The notes: generated by a model not told the origin, from the letters alone. Positions 6,864 through 16,368 are shown, counted from the stretch's first letter. The stretch: 26,107 bases of DNA from Lachnospiraceae bacterium UBA2860 (GCA_002350625.1 DEFE01000060.1:1-26107); one strand, 5' to 3'. Made by a program: numbers and translations.

Positions 6864-6912
6864 GTATAAAGAACAAACGTTCTGGTTTTTCCTGATGAAG
6901 GAAGGAGCCGTC

Positions 6913-7740
6913 ATGACAATTGAAGAGATGAGGCAGAAAAAAGCTGAACAGGGATGGACAAACCGGGAGCTTTCCAGAGAAAGCGGAGTTCCTCTGGGGA
7001 CGCTTCAGAAGATTTTCAGCGGAGAGACAAAGGCACCGCGCAGGAAAACGCTCGAGGCGCTGGAGGATGTTCTTGATCCGCGGGAATACAGATCTTCCCG
7101 TTCTCTATATAACTATCCTTCAAGGGCTGCTTATATGGCGGATCTGCTTCGTGAGGAGACCGCGCCTTATAACGTAGCGATGGACAGAGAATGGCATACG
7201 GTTGATGAGTACTATATGCTTCCTGATGACAGGCGGGTCGAGCTCATCGACGGGGTTTTCTATGATATGGGCGCTCCGACGAAGGCTCATCAGGGGATTC
7301 TCGGAGAGCTGTATCTGCAGTTCCGTGCGTGCGCGGACCGGCATGCGATGCCATGTGAAGTCTGGCTGTCTCCTTGTGATGTCAGGCTGGACAGAGACAA
7401 CTATACAATGATACAGCCGGATCTGTTTGTGATCTGCGGTGATCATGAGGCTCCCGGCGCGGTTCGGTTTGAAGGCGCACCGGATCTGGTGGTGGAGATT
7501 GTGTCTCCTTCCTCTGTGAAGAGAGACAAGTATACAAAGCTGCATAAGTACGCGGACGCAGGTGTGAGAGAGTACTGGATCGTAGATCCGAAGAAGAGAA
7601 AGGTGACAGTCTATCTGCTTGAAAAGGACAGTGATCCGGAGGTCTACAGCTTCCGGGATACCATTCCGATCGGATTGTCTGAAGGAACATGCGGGATAGA
7701 TTTCAGCCTGATAGAAAAGCGGGTAGAGAGATATCTCTGA
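6913..7740 (+). CDS. XRE-type HTH fused to Uma2-family PD-(D/E)XK nuclease-like domain
   Basis: The 275-residue protein has an XRE-type helix-turn-helix at about 1-55 (WTNRELSRESGVPLGTLQKIFSG). A linker leads to a Uma2 domain (about 95-270) with RVELIDG (E110), QPDLFVI (D170), PDLVVEIVSPSS (E195) and KYADAGVREYWIVDP. Uma2 proteins share the restriction-endonuclease fold and keep the acidic residues here, but their biological role is largely unknown. ATG 6913 follows GAAGGAG with six bases between. An in-frame ATG at 6862 falls in the -10 box and is rejected. The HTH makes self-regulation through the upstream AAACGGTTG repeats plausible. Its codons include more AT-rich choices than its neighbours, a weak hint of transfer. 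Confidence 0.88.
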   Translation: MTIEEMRQKKAEQGWTNRELSRESGVPLGTLQKIFSGETKAPRRKTLEALEDVLDPREYRSSRSLYNYPSRAAYMADLLREETAPYNVAMDREWHTVDEYYMLPDDRRVELIDGVFYDMGAPTKAHQGILGELYLQFRACADRHAMPCEVWLSPCDVRLDRDNYTMIQPDLFVICGDHEAPGAVRFEGAPDLVVEIVSPSSVKRDKYTKLHKYADAGVREYWIVDPKKRKVTVYLLEKDSDPEVYSFRDTIPIGLSEGTCGIDFSLIEKRVERYL

Positions 7741-7791
7741 AGGTGCGGTTTTACATCATTCGAAATTTGGAAGACGGGAAACGGTTTCGTG

Positions 7792-9303
7792 ATGAGAGTA
7801 CTGATCGTAGAGGATGAAATCAGAATAAGGGAGGGCATCGAGAAGCTTCTTGGCCGCACGGGCCGGCCGTTTGAGATCGTGGGCGAGGCAAAAAACGGGG
7901 CGGAGGGACTCGCGCTTCTTCGGGAACTCAGGCCGGACATCGTCATCACGGACATCAAGATGCCGGAGATGGACGGCCTCGAGATGCTGTCCGCGATGGT
8001 AGAAGAGGGGATCGCAGCCCGCGCGATCGTGCTGAGCGCCTACTCCGAGTTCGAGTACGCCAGAAAAGCTATGCGCCTCGGCGTCACGGAATATCTGCTG
8101 AAGCCGATCGCCTACGGCGAGTTCCTGCAGTCGCTCGGCAATGTGGAGGAGCAGCTCTTAAGGGACCGGCAGGAGACCTATCCGGCCGGGACGCCGGAGG
8201 AGGCGCTCTACGATCTCATTTCCGGCAGGACAGAGCCGGACGACGCGCTCCTTAACGGCCTTCAGCGCCAGTGCGGCATGCGGGCGGACAGCCCCCTGTG
8301 CCTTCTCTCGGTGTACGCCGGCGAAGGGCAGGGCGAAAAAGCACAGCGCTTCTTCAGACACACCCTGTCCTTATACCCGGAGATCTTTTTTGTCATTCCG
8401 GAGCGGGACATCCGCGGCTGCATGGTGGGCGTCGTGCGCGGCTATGAGGACGCGCATGACCTGGAGAGGTGGCTCCAGAGGCAGATCCTCATGGGCGCGC
8501 CGGAGAAAATGGCGGTCGCCTGGACGGAGGTGGCCGGCATAAAGGAGCTTAGGGAAGGCTTCATGGCCCTCTATCCCTACATGGAGTGGAACATCTCGCT
8601 CGATGACGGCGTGATCATCTACTACCCGGGCATCACACGGATCCAGACGGCCTCCTCGGTGTATCCGATCGAGCTCGAGACGCAGATCCGTCAGGCGATA
8701 TGCGCCAATGAAACGGAAAAGATCCGGGAACTGTTCGCGCGCTTCCAGGAGTCCTTCCGGGACGGGAAGGTCTACGCGCCGAAGGAGATCAAGGAGAGCT
8801 ATGTCCGCTTTTTCTGGGCCGTGATCGGCATCGCGAAGGAGATCGGCCATCTGGACGCGGGAAAGCTCGACCAGCAGGAACTGCTGAACAGGATCATGAA
8901 CGCGAAGCTGCGGGAGGAGCTCTCGGCGGCCGCGGATCTCATTCTCGCCCATATCAGGACGGAGGATCAGGACGAGAGCAACACACATCTGACGGTGAAG
9001 CGCATGAAGCGGATGATCCATGAATTCTACCGGACGGGGATCACGCTGGAGGAGATCGGGAACCGGCTGAACATGACGCCGGAGTATCTGGGCACGCTGT
9101 TCCACAGGGAAGAAGGCGTGACCTTCAGCACTTACCTCAAGAATTACCGGATCGTCAAAGCCAAGGAACTGCTCTGCGGGACGAACCTGAAGCTCTATGA
9201 GATCGCGGAGCAGAGCGGGTATGCGGATCCCAAGTACTTCAGCAAGGTCTTCAAGGAGGCCACGGGCCTCCTGCCGACGGATTACCGGAAAACCCACAGA
9301 TAG
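7792..9303 (+). CDS. AraC-type response regulator (YesN-like)
   Basis: The 503-residue protein has an N-terminal receiver domain (1-120) with E7/D8, phospho-acceptor D54 in VITDIKMP, and LKPIAYGEF. A long middle region (about 130-390) follows. The C terminus (about 400-500) is a double helix-turn-helix AraC domain (TLEEIGNRLNMTPEYLGTLF; KLYEIAEQSGYADPKYFSKVFKE). YesN-type regulators pair with YesM-type sensor kinases to control carbohydrate transport. The matching kinase is at 11224. ATG 7792 is preceded immediately by GTG 7789 and neither has a strong ribosome site. The gene is 51 bases after the Uma2 stop, so some read-through from there is possible. Confidence 0.9.
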   Translation: MRVLIVEDEIRIREGIEKLLGRTGRPFEIVGEAKNGAEGLALLRELRPDIVITDIKMPEMDGLEMLSAMVEEGIAARAIVLSAYSEFEYARKAMRLGVTEYLLKPIAYGEFLQSLGNVEEQLLRDRQETYPAGTPEEALYDLISGRTEPDDALLNGLQRQCGMRADSPLCLLSVYAGEGQGEKAQRFFRHTLSLYPEIFFVIPERDIRGCMVGVVRGYEDAHDLERWLQRQILMGAPEKMAVAWTEVAGIKELREGFMALYPYMEWNISLDDGVIIYYPGITRIQTASSVYPIELETQIRQAICANETEKIRELFARFQESFRDGKVYAPKEIKESYVRFFWAVIGIAKEIGHLDAGKLDQQELLNRIMNAKLREELSAAADLILAHIRTEDQDESNTHLTVKRMKRMIHEFYRTGITLEEIGNRLNMTPEYLGTLFHREEGVTFSTYLKNYRIVKAKELLCGTNLKLYEIAEQSGYADPKYFSKVFKEATGLLPTDYRKTHR

Positions 9304-9460
9304 GAAAAGGCTGACCGGCAGAAAGAAGGCAGACCGGCGGAATGAAAACAGATTAGAATCTTCCCCCCTTTTCCAGACTTCTCTTCTTAACAGATGCGCC
9401 GCGCGGCTTTAAACTCGCAGGTAAGAAGGAACCAAAGGACATCTGAAGGGAGGCATTTTT

Positions 9461-10360
9461 ATGGAGAGGATCAAACGGTTTTTCCGGTATGACAATATCG
9501 GACTGCTGTTTGCGCTGCCGGCATTTATCTACATGCTGGTCTTTGTGGGATATCCGATCATCAGCAACATCATCCTGAGCCTGCAGGATGTGACCGTCGC
9601 GAATCTGTCGCGGGGAGAGAAGCACTTTATCGGCCTGGAAAACTATGTGAAGCTGTTTCACGACGAGGTGTTCTTAAGGTCCATGTGGAACACGCTGCTG
9701 TTCACGGTTTCGTGCCTGGTGTTTCAGTTCCTGATCGGGTTCGCGCTGGCGCTCCTTTTCAACAAGAATTTCAGGCTGTCAAAGCCGGTCCGGGGATTCC
9801 TCATGATCCCGTGGATGATCCCCATGACGGTGACGGCGTTGATCTTCAAACTGATGTTTGCAACGGATATCGGCGTGGTCAATTACTTTCTTCGCTCCGT
9901 CGGTCTGATTTCAAAAAATATCGAATGGCTCACAAGCTCGAAGACGGCGATGCTCGTGGTGATCATCGCCAACATCTGGATCGGCATTCCTTTCAACACG
10001 ATCCTGATCTCGACGGGGCTTACGACCATTCCGCAGGAACTGTATGAGAGCGCGGCCATCGACGGCGCAAACGGCAGGCAGGCATTTTTCCGCATCACGG
10101 TCCCGCTGCTGCGCCGCACGATCGAGTCGGTCCTCGTGCTTGGCTTCATCTATACCTTCAAGGTGTACGACCTGGTCTACGTCATGACAAGCGGCGGCCC
10201 GGTGAATTCGACGCATCTTCTGTCCACCTACTCGTACAAGCAGTCCTTCGAGCTGTTCAATTACAGCGTGGGCTCGGCCGTGGCGAACATGCTGCTGGTC
10301 ATTCTTCTCCTGGTGGGCATTGTGTATCTGCGGATTACCATGAGCGGGGAGGATGAATGA
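9461..10360 (+). CDS. Sugar ABC transporter permease, MalF/UgpA-type
   Basis: The 299-residue protein has six hydrophobic segments and the cytoplasmic EAA loop (ELYESAAIDGANGRQAFFRI). Size and topology match family CUT1 permeases, which import oligosaccharides with a binding protein. GAAGGGAGG lies about nine bases before ATG 9461. The 157-base gap after the regulator gene contains GACCGGC twice (near 9313 and 9333) but no clear promoter. The stop overlaps the second permease start. There is no ATPase gene in the window, so a shared MsmX-like ATPase encoded elsewhere is likely to power it. Confidence 0.92.
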   Translation: MERIKRFFRYDNIGLLFALPAFIYMLVFVGYPIISNIILSLQDVTVANLSRGEKHFIGLENYVKLFHDEVFLRSMWNTLLFTVSCLVFQFLIGFALALLFNKNFRLSKPVRGFLMIPWMIPMTVTALIFKLMFATDIGVVNYFLRSVGLISKNIEWLTSSKTAMLVVIIANIWIGIPFNTILISTGLTTIPQELYESAAIDGANGRQAFFRITVPLLRRTIESVLVLGFIYTFKVYDLVYVMTSGGPVNSTHLLSTYSYKQSFELFNYSVGSAVANMLLVILLLVGIVYLRITMSGEDE

Positions 10361-11208
10361 TGGGCGAGGAGAAAAAAATAACCGGAAAGAAGAATGTACT
10401 TTTGTGCATCGCGGCGCTGCTGATCCTGGCGGTCCTTATGTTTCCGCTGTTCTGGACGCTGATCACTTCGCTGAAGACGGAGAAGGAGATCTTCCAGTAT
10501 CCGCCGACCTTTTATCCGCATGAGCTGAACACGAAATCCTACGCGGCGCAGGTGGAGACCGGGGACTTCAACATGTTCCAGTCCTTCGCCAACAGCTTCC
10601 TGATTTCCGCCGGCTCGATGCTGATCGCGGTGGTCCTCGCTGTCCCGGCCTCGTACGCCATCGCCAGATACCGCTTCCGCGGCAAAAATGCCATGCTCCT
10701 CAGCTTCCTGGTCACCCAGATGCTGCCGGTGTCCGTGCTGCTTACGCCGATGTTCGTCATGTTCAAGAAAGCGCACGTGTATAATACCTGGTGGGCGGCG
10801 ATTCTGGCGGACGCGACGATCGGCATCCCATTTTCGGTGCTGATTCTGAAGAACTACTTCGCCTCAATCCCGAAGGAGCTGGAGGAGGCGGCGTATATCG
10901 ACGGGTGCAACCGCTTCGGCGCCTTCATGCGGGTGCTGGTGCCGGTCGCGAAGCCGGGCGTGATCGTGTGCGCGATCTTCTCCTTCCTGTACGCGTGGGG
11001 AGATCTGGCGTACGGCATGACATTTATTCTTGACCAGCAGAAGCGTCCGATCACGGCGGGCATCTTCAATTTCATGGGACAGTACGGGACGAGATGGAGT
11101 TATCTGACGGCCTTTGCCATCGTGACCATCATCCCCGTCACACTGATCTTTATATTTATGCAGAAATACATCATCGCCGGCATGACCAACGGCGCCGTCA
11201 AGGGATAA
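10357..11208 (+). CDS. Sugar ABC transporter permease, MalG/UgpE-type
   Basis: The 283-residue protein has six membrane segments and an EAA motif (ELEEAAYIDGCNRFGAFMRV). It is the second half of the CUT1 channel encoded with the preceding gene. ATG 10357 overlaps the upstream TGA. A second ATG directly follows at 10360 and sits at a slightly better distance from GGGGAGG, so either may be used. The sensor kinase gene begins 16 bases after the stop, showing that transporter and sensor are co-transcribed. Confidence 0.92.
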   Translation: MMGEEKKITGKKNVLLCIAALLILAVLMFPLFWTLITSLKTEKEIFQYPPTFYPHELNTKSYAAQVETGDFNMFQSFANSFLISAGSMLIAVVLAVPASYAIARYRFRGKNAMLLSFLVTQMLPVSVLLTPMFVMFKKAHVYNTWWAAILADATIGIPFSVLILKNYFASIPKELEEAAYIDGCNRFGAFMRVLVPVAKPGVIVCAIFSFLYAWGDLAYGMTFILDQQKRPITAGIFNFMGQYGTRWSYLTAFAIVTIIPVTLIFIFMQKYIIAGMTNGAVKG

Positions 11209-11223
11209 GCGGGGAATGAGCTG

Positions 11224-12963
11224 ATGAAGAAACGCAGTCTGAGCAGGAATCTGATCCGGATCTTTGTGCTGACGTCGATCGTGCCGATCACCCTCATCAC
11301 GGTCATCCTGCTCTACAACACGTTTCAGCTCATCCAGCACAACACCGAGGATATGATGCAGACGAGCCTCATGCAGGCGGACAAGAACATGCATCTCCGC
11401 CTCGAGGCCTGCGAGGATATCCTGCTGCAGATCTACACAGATGACAATATGACTTCCTGGACAGACAAGCTGAACCGGGATGTGGATGCCGCCGTAACTG
11501 TCAATCAGATGCGGCGGTATCTGAGCGCTTTGATGAACAGCAGGGACTATATCCGGGCCATCACGGTCATCACCGAAAATGGCTCGATGATCACCTGTCA
11601 CCGGATCACGTCTGCGACCTATGAGAATCCCTGGCTGGGACAGTTCTCGCTCTCGAAGGAGGAGCTGTACCGGCAGGTCTCCTCCGACAGCCGGTATCAT
11701 CTCTATCCGACGGAATATGCGACCCGCTTCGCGGGCGATGACTACTATCTGTTCCACATGGCGCACCGCATCATTGATTACAGGAATCTGGAGAAGCAGT
11801 GCGGGATCGCCGTGATCAGCCTCGACGAGTCGCTCCTTGAGGAGACGCTGCTTCCCGGCGCCGCCTCCGGGGCGGGAGAGACAGATTACTGCTGCCTTCT
11901 CGGTGAAGACGGCAGGATCATCTCCCATCCGGACAAGAACCGGATCGGCGGCCGCCTGGATCAGGAGCTCGACAAAACCGGGATCTATACCTATACGGAT
12001 GAAACCTACGGGTGGAAGCTTGTGAGCGTCACCGACCAGAGCCGCTACGGGCGCACCCTCGCCTGGAATCTGGGCCTCATCGCGGCCATCAGCCTCATGG
12101 CCGTTCTCCTTGCGGTCATCCTGGTCATGCGGCAGACCGGCCGGCTGGTCTCTTCCGTCAACCGCGTGGTGACGTCGATGCAGCAGGTCGGCAGCGGCGA
12201 CCTGAGCGCGCGGGTGCCGGAGGACGGGGACAGGCCGTCCGAGATGGACACGGTAGCGGAGGAGTTTAACCGGACCGTCACGAAGCTGGAGGACGCGCAG
12301 GAAAAGGAGCGGGAGGCCAACGAGAAGCGGACCCAGGCGGAACTGAAGGCGATGGAAGCGCAGATCAACCCGCATTTTCTCTATAATACACTGGACACCA
12401 TCAACTGGATGGCCATCGAGAAGGACGCCTTTGACATCAGCAACGCGATCAATTCCCTCGCCACGATTTTGAGATACGCGATCTCGGATTACGGCGGCGA
12501 GGTGCCCATAAGGGACGAGATCGAGTGGCTGAAGCGCTATGTTTACCTGCAGCAGTACAGGCTGAAGAGCTCCTTTGTCTGCAACATCCACGTGGAGCCG
12601 GAGCTGATGGAGGAGAAGATCCACAAGCTCCTCCTGCAGCCTTTCGTCGAAAATGCCATCATCCACGGCTTCGAGAAGGAACAGGGAAAGTATGTGCTGG
12701 ACGTCATCTTAACGCGCGAGGACAGGATGATCCGCATCGTCGTGAGGGACAACGGCCAGGGCATTCCGCCGGAAGCCCTTCAGCGGATCCGCGGGAACGG
12801 GGACGCCTCCGGCGGGGACAACGAGCACATGGGTCTCCGCATTGCCGTCACGCGCTTCCGGATGTATACCGACGGGCAGGGCATCTTTGACATCACCAGC
12901 GAAGCGGGGCAGGGGACGGCCATCACGCTCCTCTATCCGATGAAACAGGACAACACACTTTAG
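11224..12963 (+). CDS. Sensor histidine kinase (YesM-like)
   Basis: The 579-residue protein has TM1 at about 10-32, an extracellular sensor domain of about 245 residues, TM2 at about 279-303, HAMP (about 305-355) and a coiled linker. The catalytic His is H384 in QINPHFLYNTL, the His_kinase signature. The ATPase domain has the N box PFVENAIIHGF (N477) and the G box DNGQGIPP (509-516). It should phosphorylate the YesN-type regulator encoded at 7792, although the two permease genes separate them. The extracellular domain could read free sugar or the ligand-bound binding protein. GGGGAATGAG before ATG 11224 is a modest ribosome site. Confidence 0.92.
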   Translation: MKKRSLSRNLIRIFVLTSIVPITLITVILLYNTFQLIQHNTEDMMQTSLMQADKNMHLRLEACEDILLQIYTDDNMTSWTDKLNRDVDAAVTVNQMRRYLSALMNSRDYIRAITVITENGSMITCHRITSATYENPWLGQFSLSKEELYRQVSSDSRYHLYPTEYATRFAGDDYYLFHMAHRIIDYRNLEKQCGIAVISLDESLLEETLLPGAASGAGETDYCCLLGEDGRIISHPDKNRIGGRLDQELDKTGIYTYTDETYGWKLVSVTDQSRYGRTLAWNLGLIAAISLMAVLLAVILVMRQTGRLVSSVNRVVTSMQQVGSGDLSARVPEDGDRPSEMDTVAEEFNRTVTKLEDAQEKEREANEKRTQAELKAMEAQINPHFLYNTLDTINWMAIEKDAFDISNAINSLATILRYAISDYGGEVPIRDEIEWLKRYVYLQQYRLKSSFVCNIHVEPELMEEKIHKLLLQPFVENAIIHGFEKEQGKYVLDVILTREDRMIRIVVRDNGQGIPPEALQRIRGNGDASGGDNEHMGLRIAVTRFRMYTDGQGIFDITSEAGQGTAITLLYPMKQDNTL

Positions 12964-13017
12964 AACTGTCCCCCTTTTTCATGTTTTTTTGAGTTTTTTG
13001 CCCGCGAGGGGGAAAGG

Positions 13018-13023
13018 TATAAT
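13018..13023 (+). promoter_or_regulatory. Consensus -10 box before the sugar-binding-protein gene
   Basis: A perfect TATAAT lies 82 bases before the start codon of the binding protein. No good -35 lies 16-18 bases upstream (TTGAGT is 23 away, TTGCCC is 14), so activation by a regulator such as the YesN protein is plausible. This would allow higher expression of the binding protein than of the rest of the operon. Confidence 0.5.
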
Positions 13024-13104
13024 ACAGGTATCACAAAACAAGGTCTGATCAGCCGCTGTGTAAATGCAATGAAACGTGTTATATTGGATAGGAGGTCCGA
13101 TCTT

Positions 13105-14304
13105 ATGAAGAAAATCGCTTCTTTACTTGCTGCTTCGCTTCTGGCCGGCGCGCTGCTGGCGGGGAACGCATACGCGGAAGAGCCTTCCGGGGACGTGACG
13201 ATCTGGTATTACTGGGAGACAGCCGGCCATCAGGAAGCCCTGGCGCACATTATCGACGAGTTCAACGGTTCACAGGACGGCATCACGGTGGAGGCGAAAT
13301 ACGTTCCCTTCGCTGATTTCAAAAAGCAGCTCTCCATCGGCGCATCCGCTGATGAGCTGCCGGATCTGGTCATCCTGGATAACCCCGATCACGCGGCGTA
13401 CGCGGCCATGGGCATCTTCGCCGACCTCACGGACCGCTTCGATGTGAGCACATATTATGACGGGCCGAAGAATTCCTGCACGCTCGACGGAAAACTCTAC
13501 GGCGTGCCCTTCGGAAGCAACGACCTCCTGCTCTTCTACAATGAAGACATGCTTGAGGCGGCGGGCTATGAAATACCGACGACCTGGGACGAGCTCCTCG
13601 AGGCGGCGAAAGCCTGCACGACGGATACGGTTTCCGGTTTTGCGTTCAGCAGCCTGCAGAACGAAGAAGGCACCTTCAACTTCCTTCCCTGGGTGTGGTC
13701 GACCGGCGCTACGGCGTATGAGATCAACTCGGAAGGCGGCATCAAGGCGCTGAGCTTCATCAAGGAACTGGTCGACTCCGGCGCCATGACGAAGGAAGCG
13801 ATCAACTGGACACAGGGCGACACGATGCATCAGTTCATCGCCGGCAACCTCGCCATGATGATCAACGGCACGTGGCAGATCCCGACCATGCGCTCCGAGG
13901 TCCCGGATCTGAAGTGGAACGTGGCGCCGATCCCGCAGGATGCGCAGCAGGCTTCCGGCCTTGGCGGCGAGAACTACGCGGTCATCGCGGGCGGCAACGA
14001 GGAAGCGGCCATTAAGTTCCTGGAGTACGCGACCAGCAAGGACACATGCCTCTACATGATGAATGCGATGGGCTATATCTCCGCCGACTCCACGATCGCG
14101 GAAGGCCAGTTCGAAGGCGACCCGGTCTACGAAGCATTTGTCGAGGAGATGCAGTACGCCAACGCCAGAGGCCCGCTGCCCAACTGGCCCAGCATCTCCG
14201 ACGCCATTTCCCTCGCCTTCAACAAGGTCATCACGGGCGAGAGCGAGCCGGCCGATGCAGCGGCCGAGGCGCAGGCAACGATCGACGAGATTCTTGCGGA
14301 GTAA
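13105..14304 (+). CDS. Sugar ABC transporter solute-binding protein, family 1
   Basis: The 399-residue protein has a signal peptide (1-24, cleavage after NAYA) and a family 1 binding fold with typical WYYWETAGHQ, PDLVILDNPDHAAY, YGVPFGSNDLLLFYN and TWDELLEAAKA segments. It should deliver a carbohydrate, probably an arabinose-containing oligosaccharide, to the upstream permeases. The signal peptide has no lipobox cysteine, whereas Gram-positive binding proteins are normally lipoproteins, so anchoring is unclear. ATG 13105 follows AGGAGG with nine bases between. The longer in-frame start at 13069 lacks this support and would spoil the signal peptide. Confidence 0.92.
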   Translation: MKKIASLLAASLLAGALLAGNAYAEEPSGDVTIWYYWETAGHQEALAHIIDEFNGSQDGITVEAKYVPFADFKKQLSIGASADELPDLVILDNPDHAAYAAMGIFADLTDRFDVSTYYDGPKNSCTLDGKLYGVPFGSNDLLLFYNEDMLEAAGYEIPTTWDELLEAAKACTTDTVSGFAFSSLQNEEGTFNFLPWVWSTGATAYEINSEGGIKALSFIKELVDSGAMTKEAINWTQGDTMHQFIAGNLAMMINGTWQIPTMRSEVPDLKWNVAPIPQDAQQASGLGGENYAVIAGGNEEAAIKFLEYATSKDTCLYMMNAMGYISADSTIAEGQFEGDPVYEAFVEEMQYANARGPLPNWPSISDAISLAFNKVITGESEPADAAAEAQATIDEILAE

Positions 14305-14317
14305 TCAGAACCTGAAA

Positions 14318-14348
14318 ATATGACAGGGGGTCTGACCCCCTGTCATAT
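14318..14348. repeat. Dispersed palindrome copy 5
   Basis: The 15-base arms ATATGACAGGGGGTC and GACCCCCTGTCATAT are perfectly complementary around a central T. The copy lies between the binding-protein stop and the GH127 start, ending 21 bases before ATG 14370. There is no T-run on the plus side. It could stabilise the upstream mRNA 3' end or attenuate expression of the glycosidase. Confidence 0.9.
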
Positions 14349-14369
14349 AATTCAAAGAAAAGGATGCGT

Positions 14370-16352
14370 ATGGATACCAAAACAACTCGGAATATGCAGA
14401 TATCCATCACGGACAGCTTCTGGGGCCACACCCGGAAGCTTGTTCGTACTCAGATGATTCCCTACCAGTGGGATGTGCTGAACGACAGGGCGGACATCAC
14501 GATCGAAAAGGAGCGTGACGACCCGGGCATTCCCAGCGAGAAGAGCCACGCGATCGAGAATTTCCGGATCGCGGCCGGGAGAGCGGAGGGAGACCACTAC
14601 GGCTGGGTCTTCCAGGACAGCGACGTCTATAAGTGGCTGGAGGCGGCCGCCGGCTCCCTCAGGGAGACGCCGGATGAGGGGCTGCGCGCCGAGGCTGACA
14701 GCGTGGTGGAGCTGATCGCCGCGGCCCAGCAGCCGGACGGCTATCTCCACACCTATTTCACGATCAAGGAACCGGAGCGGCGCTACAAGCGGCTCGGCGA
14801 GAGCCACGAGCTGTACTGCGCGGGGCATTTTCTTGAGGCGGCTGTCGCCTACTACACAGCGACGGGGAACGAGCTGGTTCTTAAGACGGCCGTGAAGCTC
14901 GCCGATCATCTCGACGCCACCTTCGGCGCGGAGGAGGGAAAGCTCAGGGCGGTCGACGGCCACGAGGAGGTCGAAATCGGCCTGATGAAGCTCTATCATC
15001 TGACAAATGAGAAGCGGTATCTGAACCTTGCCGATTTCTTCATCAGGGAGAGAGGAAGGGATCCGGAGCTGTTTATCAGACAGGTCAAAGAGGATGCGAA
15101 AGAGCCTGTGATCGACGGGGTGTACCGCTTCCCCCTGCGCTATTTCCAGATCCATGAGCCGGCCCTTCAGCAGACGACCGCGGAAGGCCACGCGGTGCGC
15201 CTGGTCTATCTGTGCACGGCCATGGCCGACCTGGCGGCGTCCGCGCCGAATGAAGAGGCGCGCATCGCCTGCGAGGCGATCTGGCGGAACATCGTGGACA
15301 AAAGGATGTACATCACGGGCGGCATCGGGTCGACGGTGACGGGAGAGGCATTTACGCTGGATTACGACCTGCCGAACGACACCATGTACTGCGAGACCTG
15401 CGCGTCCGTCGGACTGATCTTTTTCGCCGCGCAGATGCTGCGCCTCGCCCCGCGGGGAGAGTATGCGGACGTGATGGAGCGGGCCCTCTACAATACGGCG
15501 CTCGCGGGCATGGCCCTCGACGGGCGGCATTTCTTCTACGTCAATCCGCTCGAGGCCGTCCCGGCGAAATCACATCTCGATCCCGGGAAGAGCCATGTCA
15601 AATGCGTCCGCCCCGAGTGGCTGGGCTGCGCCTGCTGCCCGCCCAATCTCGCGCGGCTTTTAACTTCTCTCGAACAGTACATCTATCTGGCCCGGGAGGA
15701 GGAGATCCTGGTGAACCTTTTCATCGCCTCGCAGATGCATGCGGCGTATGAAGGCGGGAGCCTTGACCTCGCGATGAACTGCGACTACCCCCGCTCCGGG
15801 GAGATCCGCATCCGCGCTGACGTACATGACGCGGACGCGCGCGTCGGCATCCGGATTCCGGGCTGGGTCGACGGCGTCAGCTGCACGCTCGACGGGAAGG
15901 AAGTGCTTTCTCCGGGTGCCGGTGCGGATGTCCGGGACGGCTACTTATATCTGACGCTGTGCCCGGGCGGGCATGAGATCGGGATCGACATCGCGATGAC
16001 CCCGAAGCGCTGGTACGCGAACCCGAAGGTGTCCGCGGACGTCGGGAAGGTGGCGGTCTGCCGCGGCCCGCAGGTCTTCTGCGCGGAGGAAGCGGACAAC
16101 GGCGCGGATCTCCACGAGCTGTACCTGCCGGAGGAGGCGCCATTATCGTACAGCTTTGAGGAGGATCTGCTCGGCGGGGTCGGCGTGATCGACTGCGACG
16201 GCCTGCGGCTCAGCTCTGAGGCGCCCGCGCTCTATACGACGGACCGGAGCAGTTATACGTACCGTCCACAGAAGATCCGGCTGATTCCTTATTACGCCTG
16301 GGCGAACCGGGGCGAGAATGAGATGCGCGTGTGGCTGTCTTTTCAACAATAA
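14370..16352 (+). CDS. Glycoside hydrolase family 127, beta-L-arabinofuranosidase
   Basis: The 660-residue protein aligns in layout with the GH127 enzyme HypBA1 of Bifidobacterium. The zinc/cysteine active site is present: YCETC (E342, C344) and CACCPPN (C422, C423), matching Glu338, Cys340, Cys417 and Cys418 of HypBA1. An alpha/alpha barrel region runs to about 430 and a beta-rich C terminus follows. It has no signal peptide, so it should act on imported oligosaccharides, releasing L-arabinose from beta-L-arabinofuranosides. ATG 14370 is seven bases after AAAAGG. ATG 14364, two codons earlier, sits too close to it. Its position after the transporter genes supports a dedicated uptake and cleavage pathway. 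Confidence 0.92.
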   Translation: MDTKTTRNMQISITDSFWGHTRKLVRTQMIPYQWDVLNDRADITIEKERDDPGIPSEKSHAIENFRIAAGRAEGDHYGWVFQDSDVYKWLEAAAGSLRETPDEGLRAEADSVVELIAAAQQPDGYLHTYFTIKEPERRYKRLGESHELYCAGHFLEAAVAYYTATGNELVLKTAVKLADHLDATFGAEEGKLRAVDGHEEVEIGLMKLYHLTNEKRYLNLADFFIRERGRDPELFIRQVKEDAKEPVIDGVYRFPLRYFQIHEPALQQTTAEGHAVRLVYLCTAMADLAASAPNEEARIACEAIWRNIVDKRMYITGGIGSTVTGEAFTLDYDLPNDTMYCETCASVGLIFFAAQMLRLAPRGEYADVMERALYNTALAGMALDGRHFFYVNPLEAVPAKSHLDPGKSHVKCVRPEWLGCACCPPNLARLLTSLEQYIYLAREEEILVNLFIASQMHAAYEGGSLDLAMNCDYPRSGEIRIRADVHDADARVGIRIPGWVDGVSCTLDGKEVLSPGAGADVRDGYLYLTLCPGGHEIGIDIAMTPKRWYANPKVSADVGKVAVCRGPQVFCAEEADNGADLHELYLPEEAPLSYSFEEDLLGGVGVIDCDGLRLSSEAPALYTTDRSSYTYRPQKIRLIPYYAWANRGENEMRVWLSFQQ

Positions 16353-16368
16353 TCGACTATGTTATACT
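16340..16368 (+). promoter_or_regulatory. Possible promoter of the MFS gene
   Basis: TTTTCA (16340-16345), 17 bases and TATACT (16363-16368) form a moderate vegetative promoter that overlaps the end of the GH127 gene. It would give a leader of about 70 bases before ATG 16446. Confidence 0.35.

Noticed and set aside
6862..6912. ATG 6862 as the start of the HTH-Uma2 gene
   Set aside because: It lies inside the -10 box of the promoter. ATG 6913 has GAAGGAG and begins directly at the HTH domain.
10864..12666. 600-codon open frame on the minus strand
   Set aside because: It lies opposite the second permease and the sensor kinase, which both have clear family motifs. Its product is rich in His, Arg and Asp with no recognisable domain, as is usual for antisense shadows of GC-rich genes.
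13070..13086. CcpA-type cre site before the sugar-binding-protein gene
   Set aside because: TGAAACGTGTTATA resembles cre only after shifting a base and misses the central CG position.
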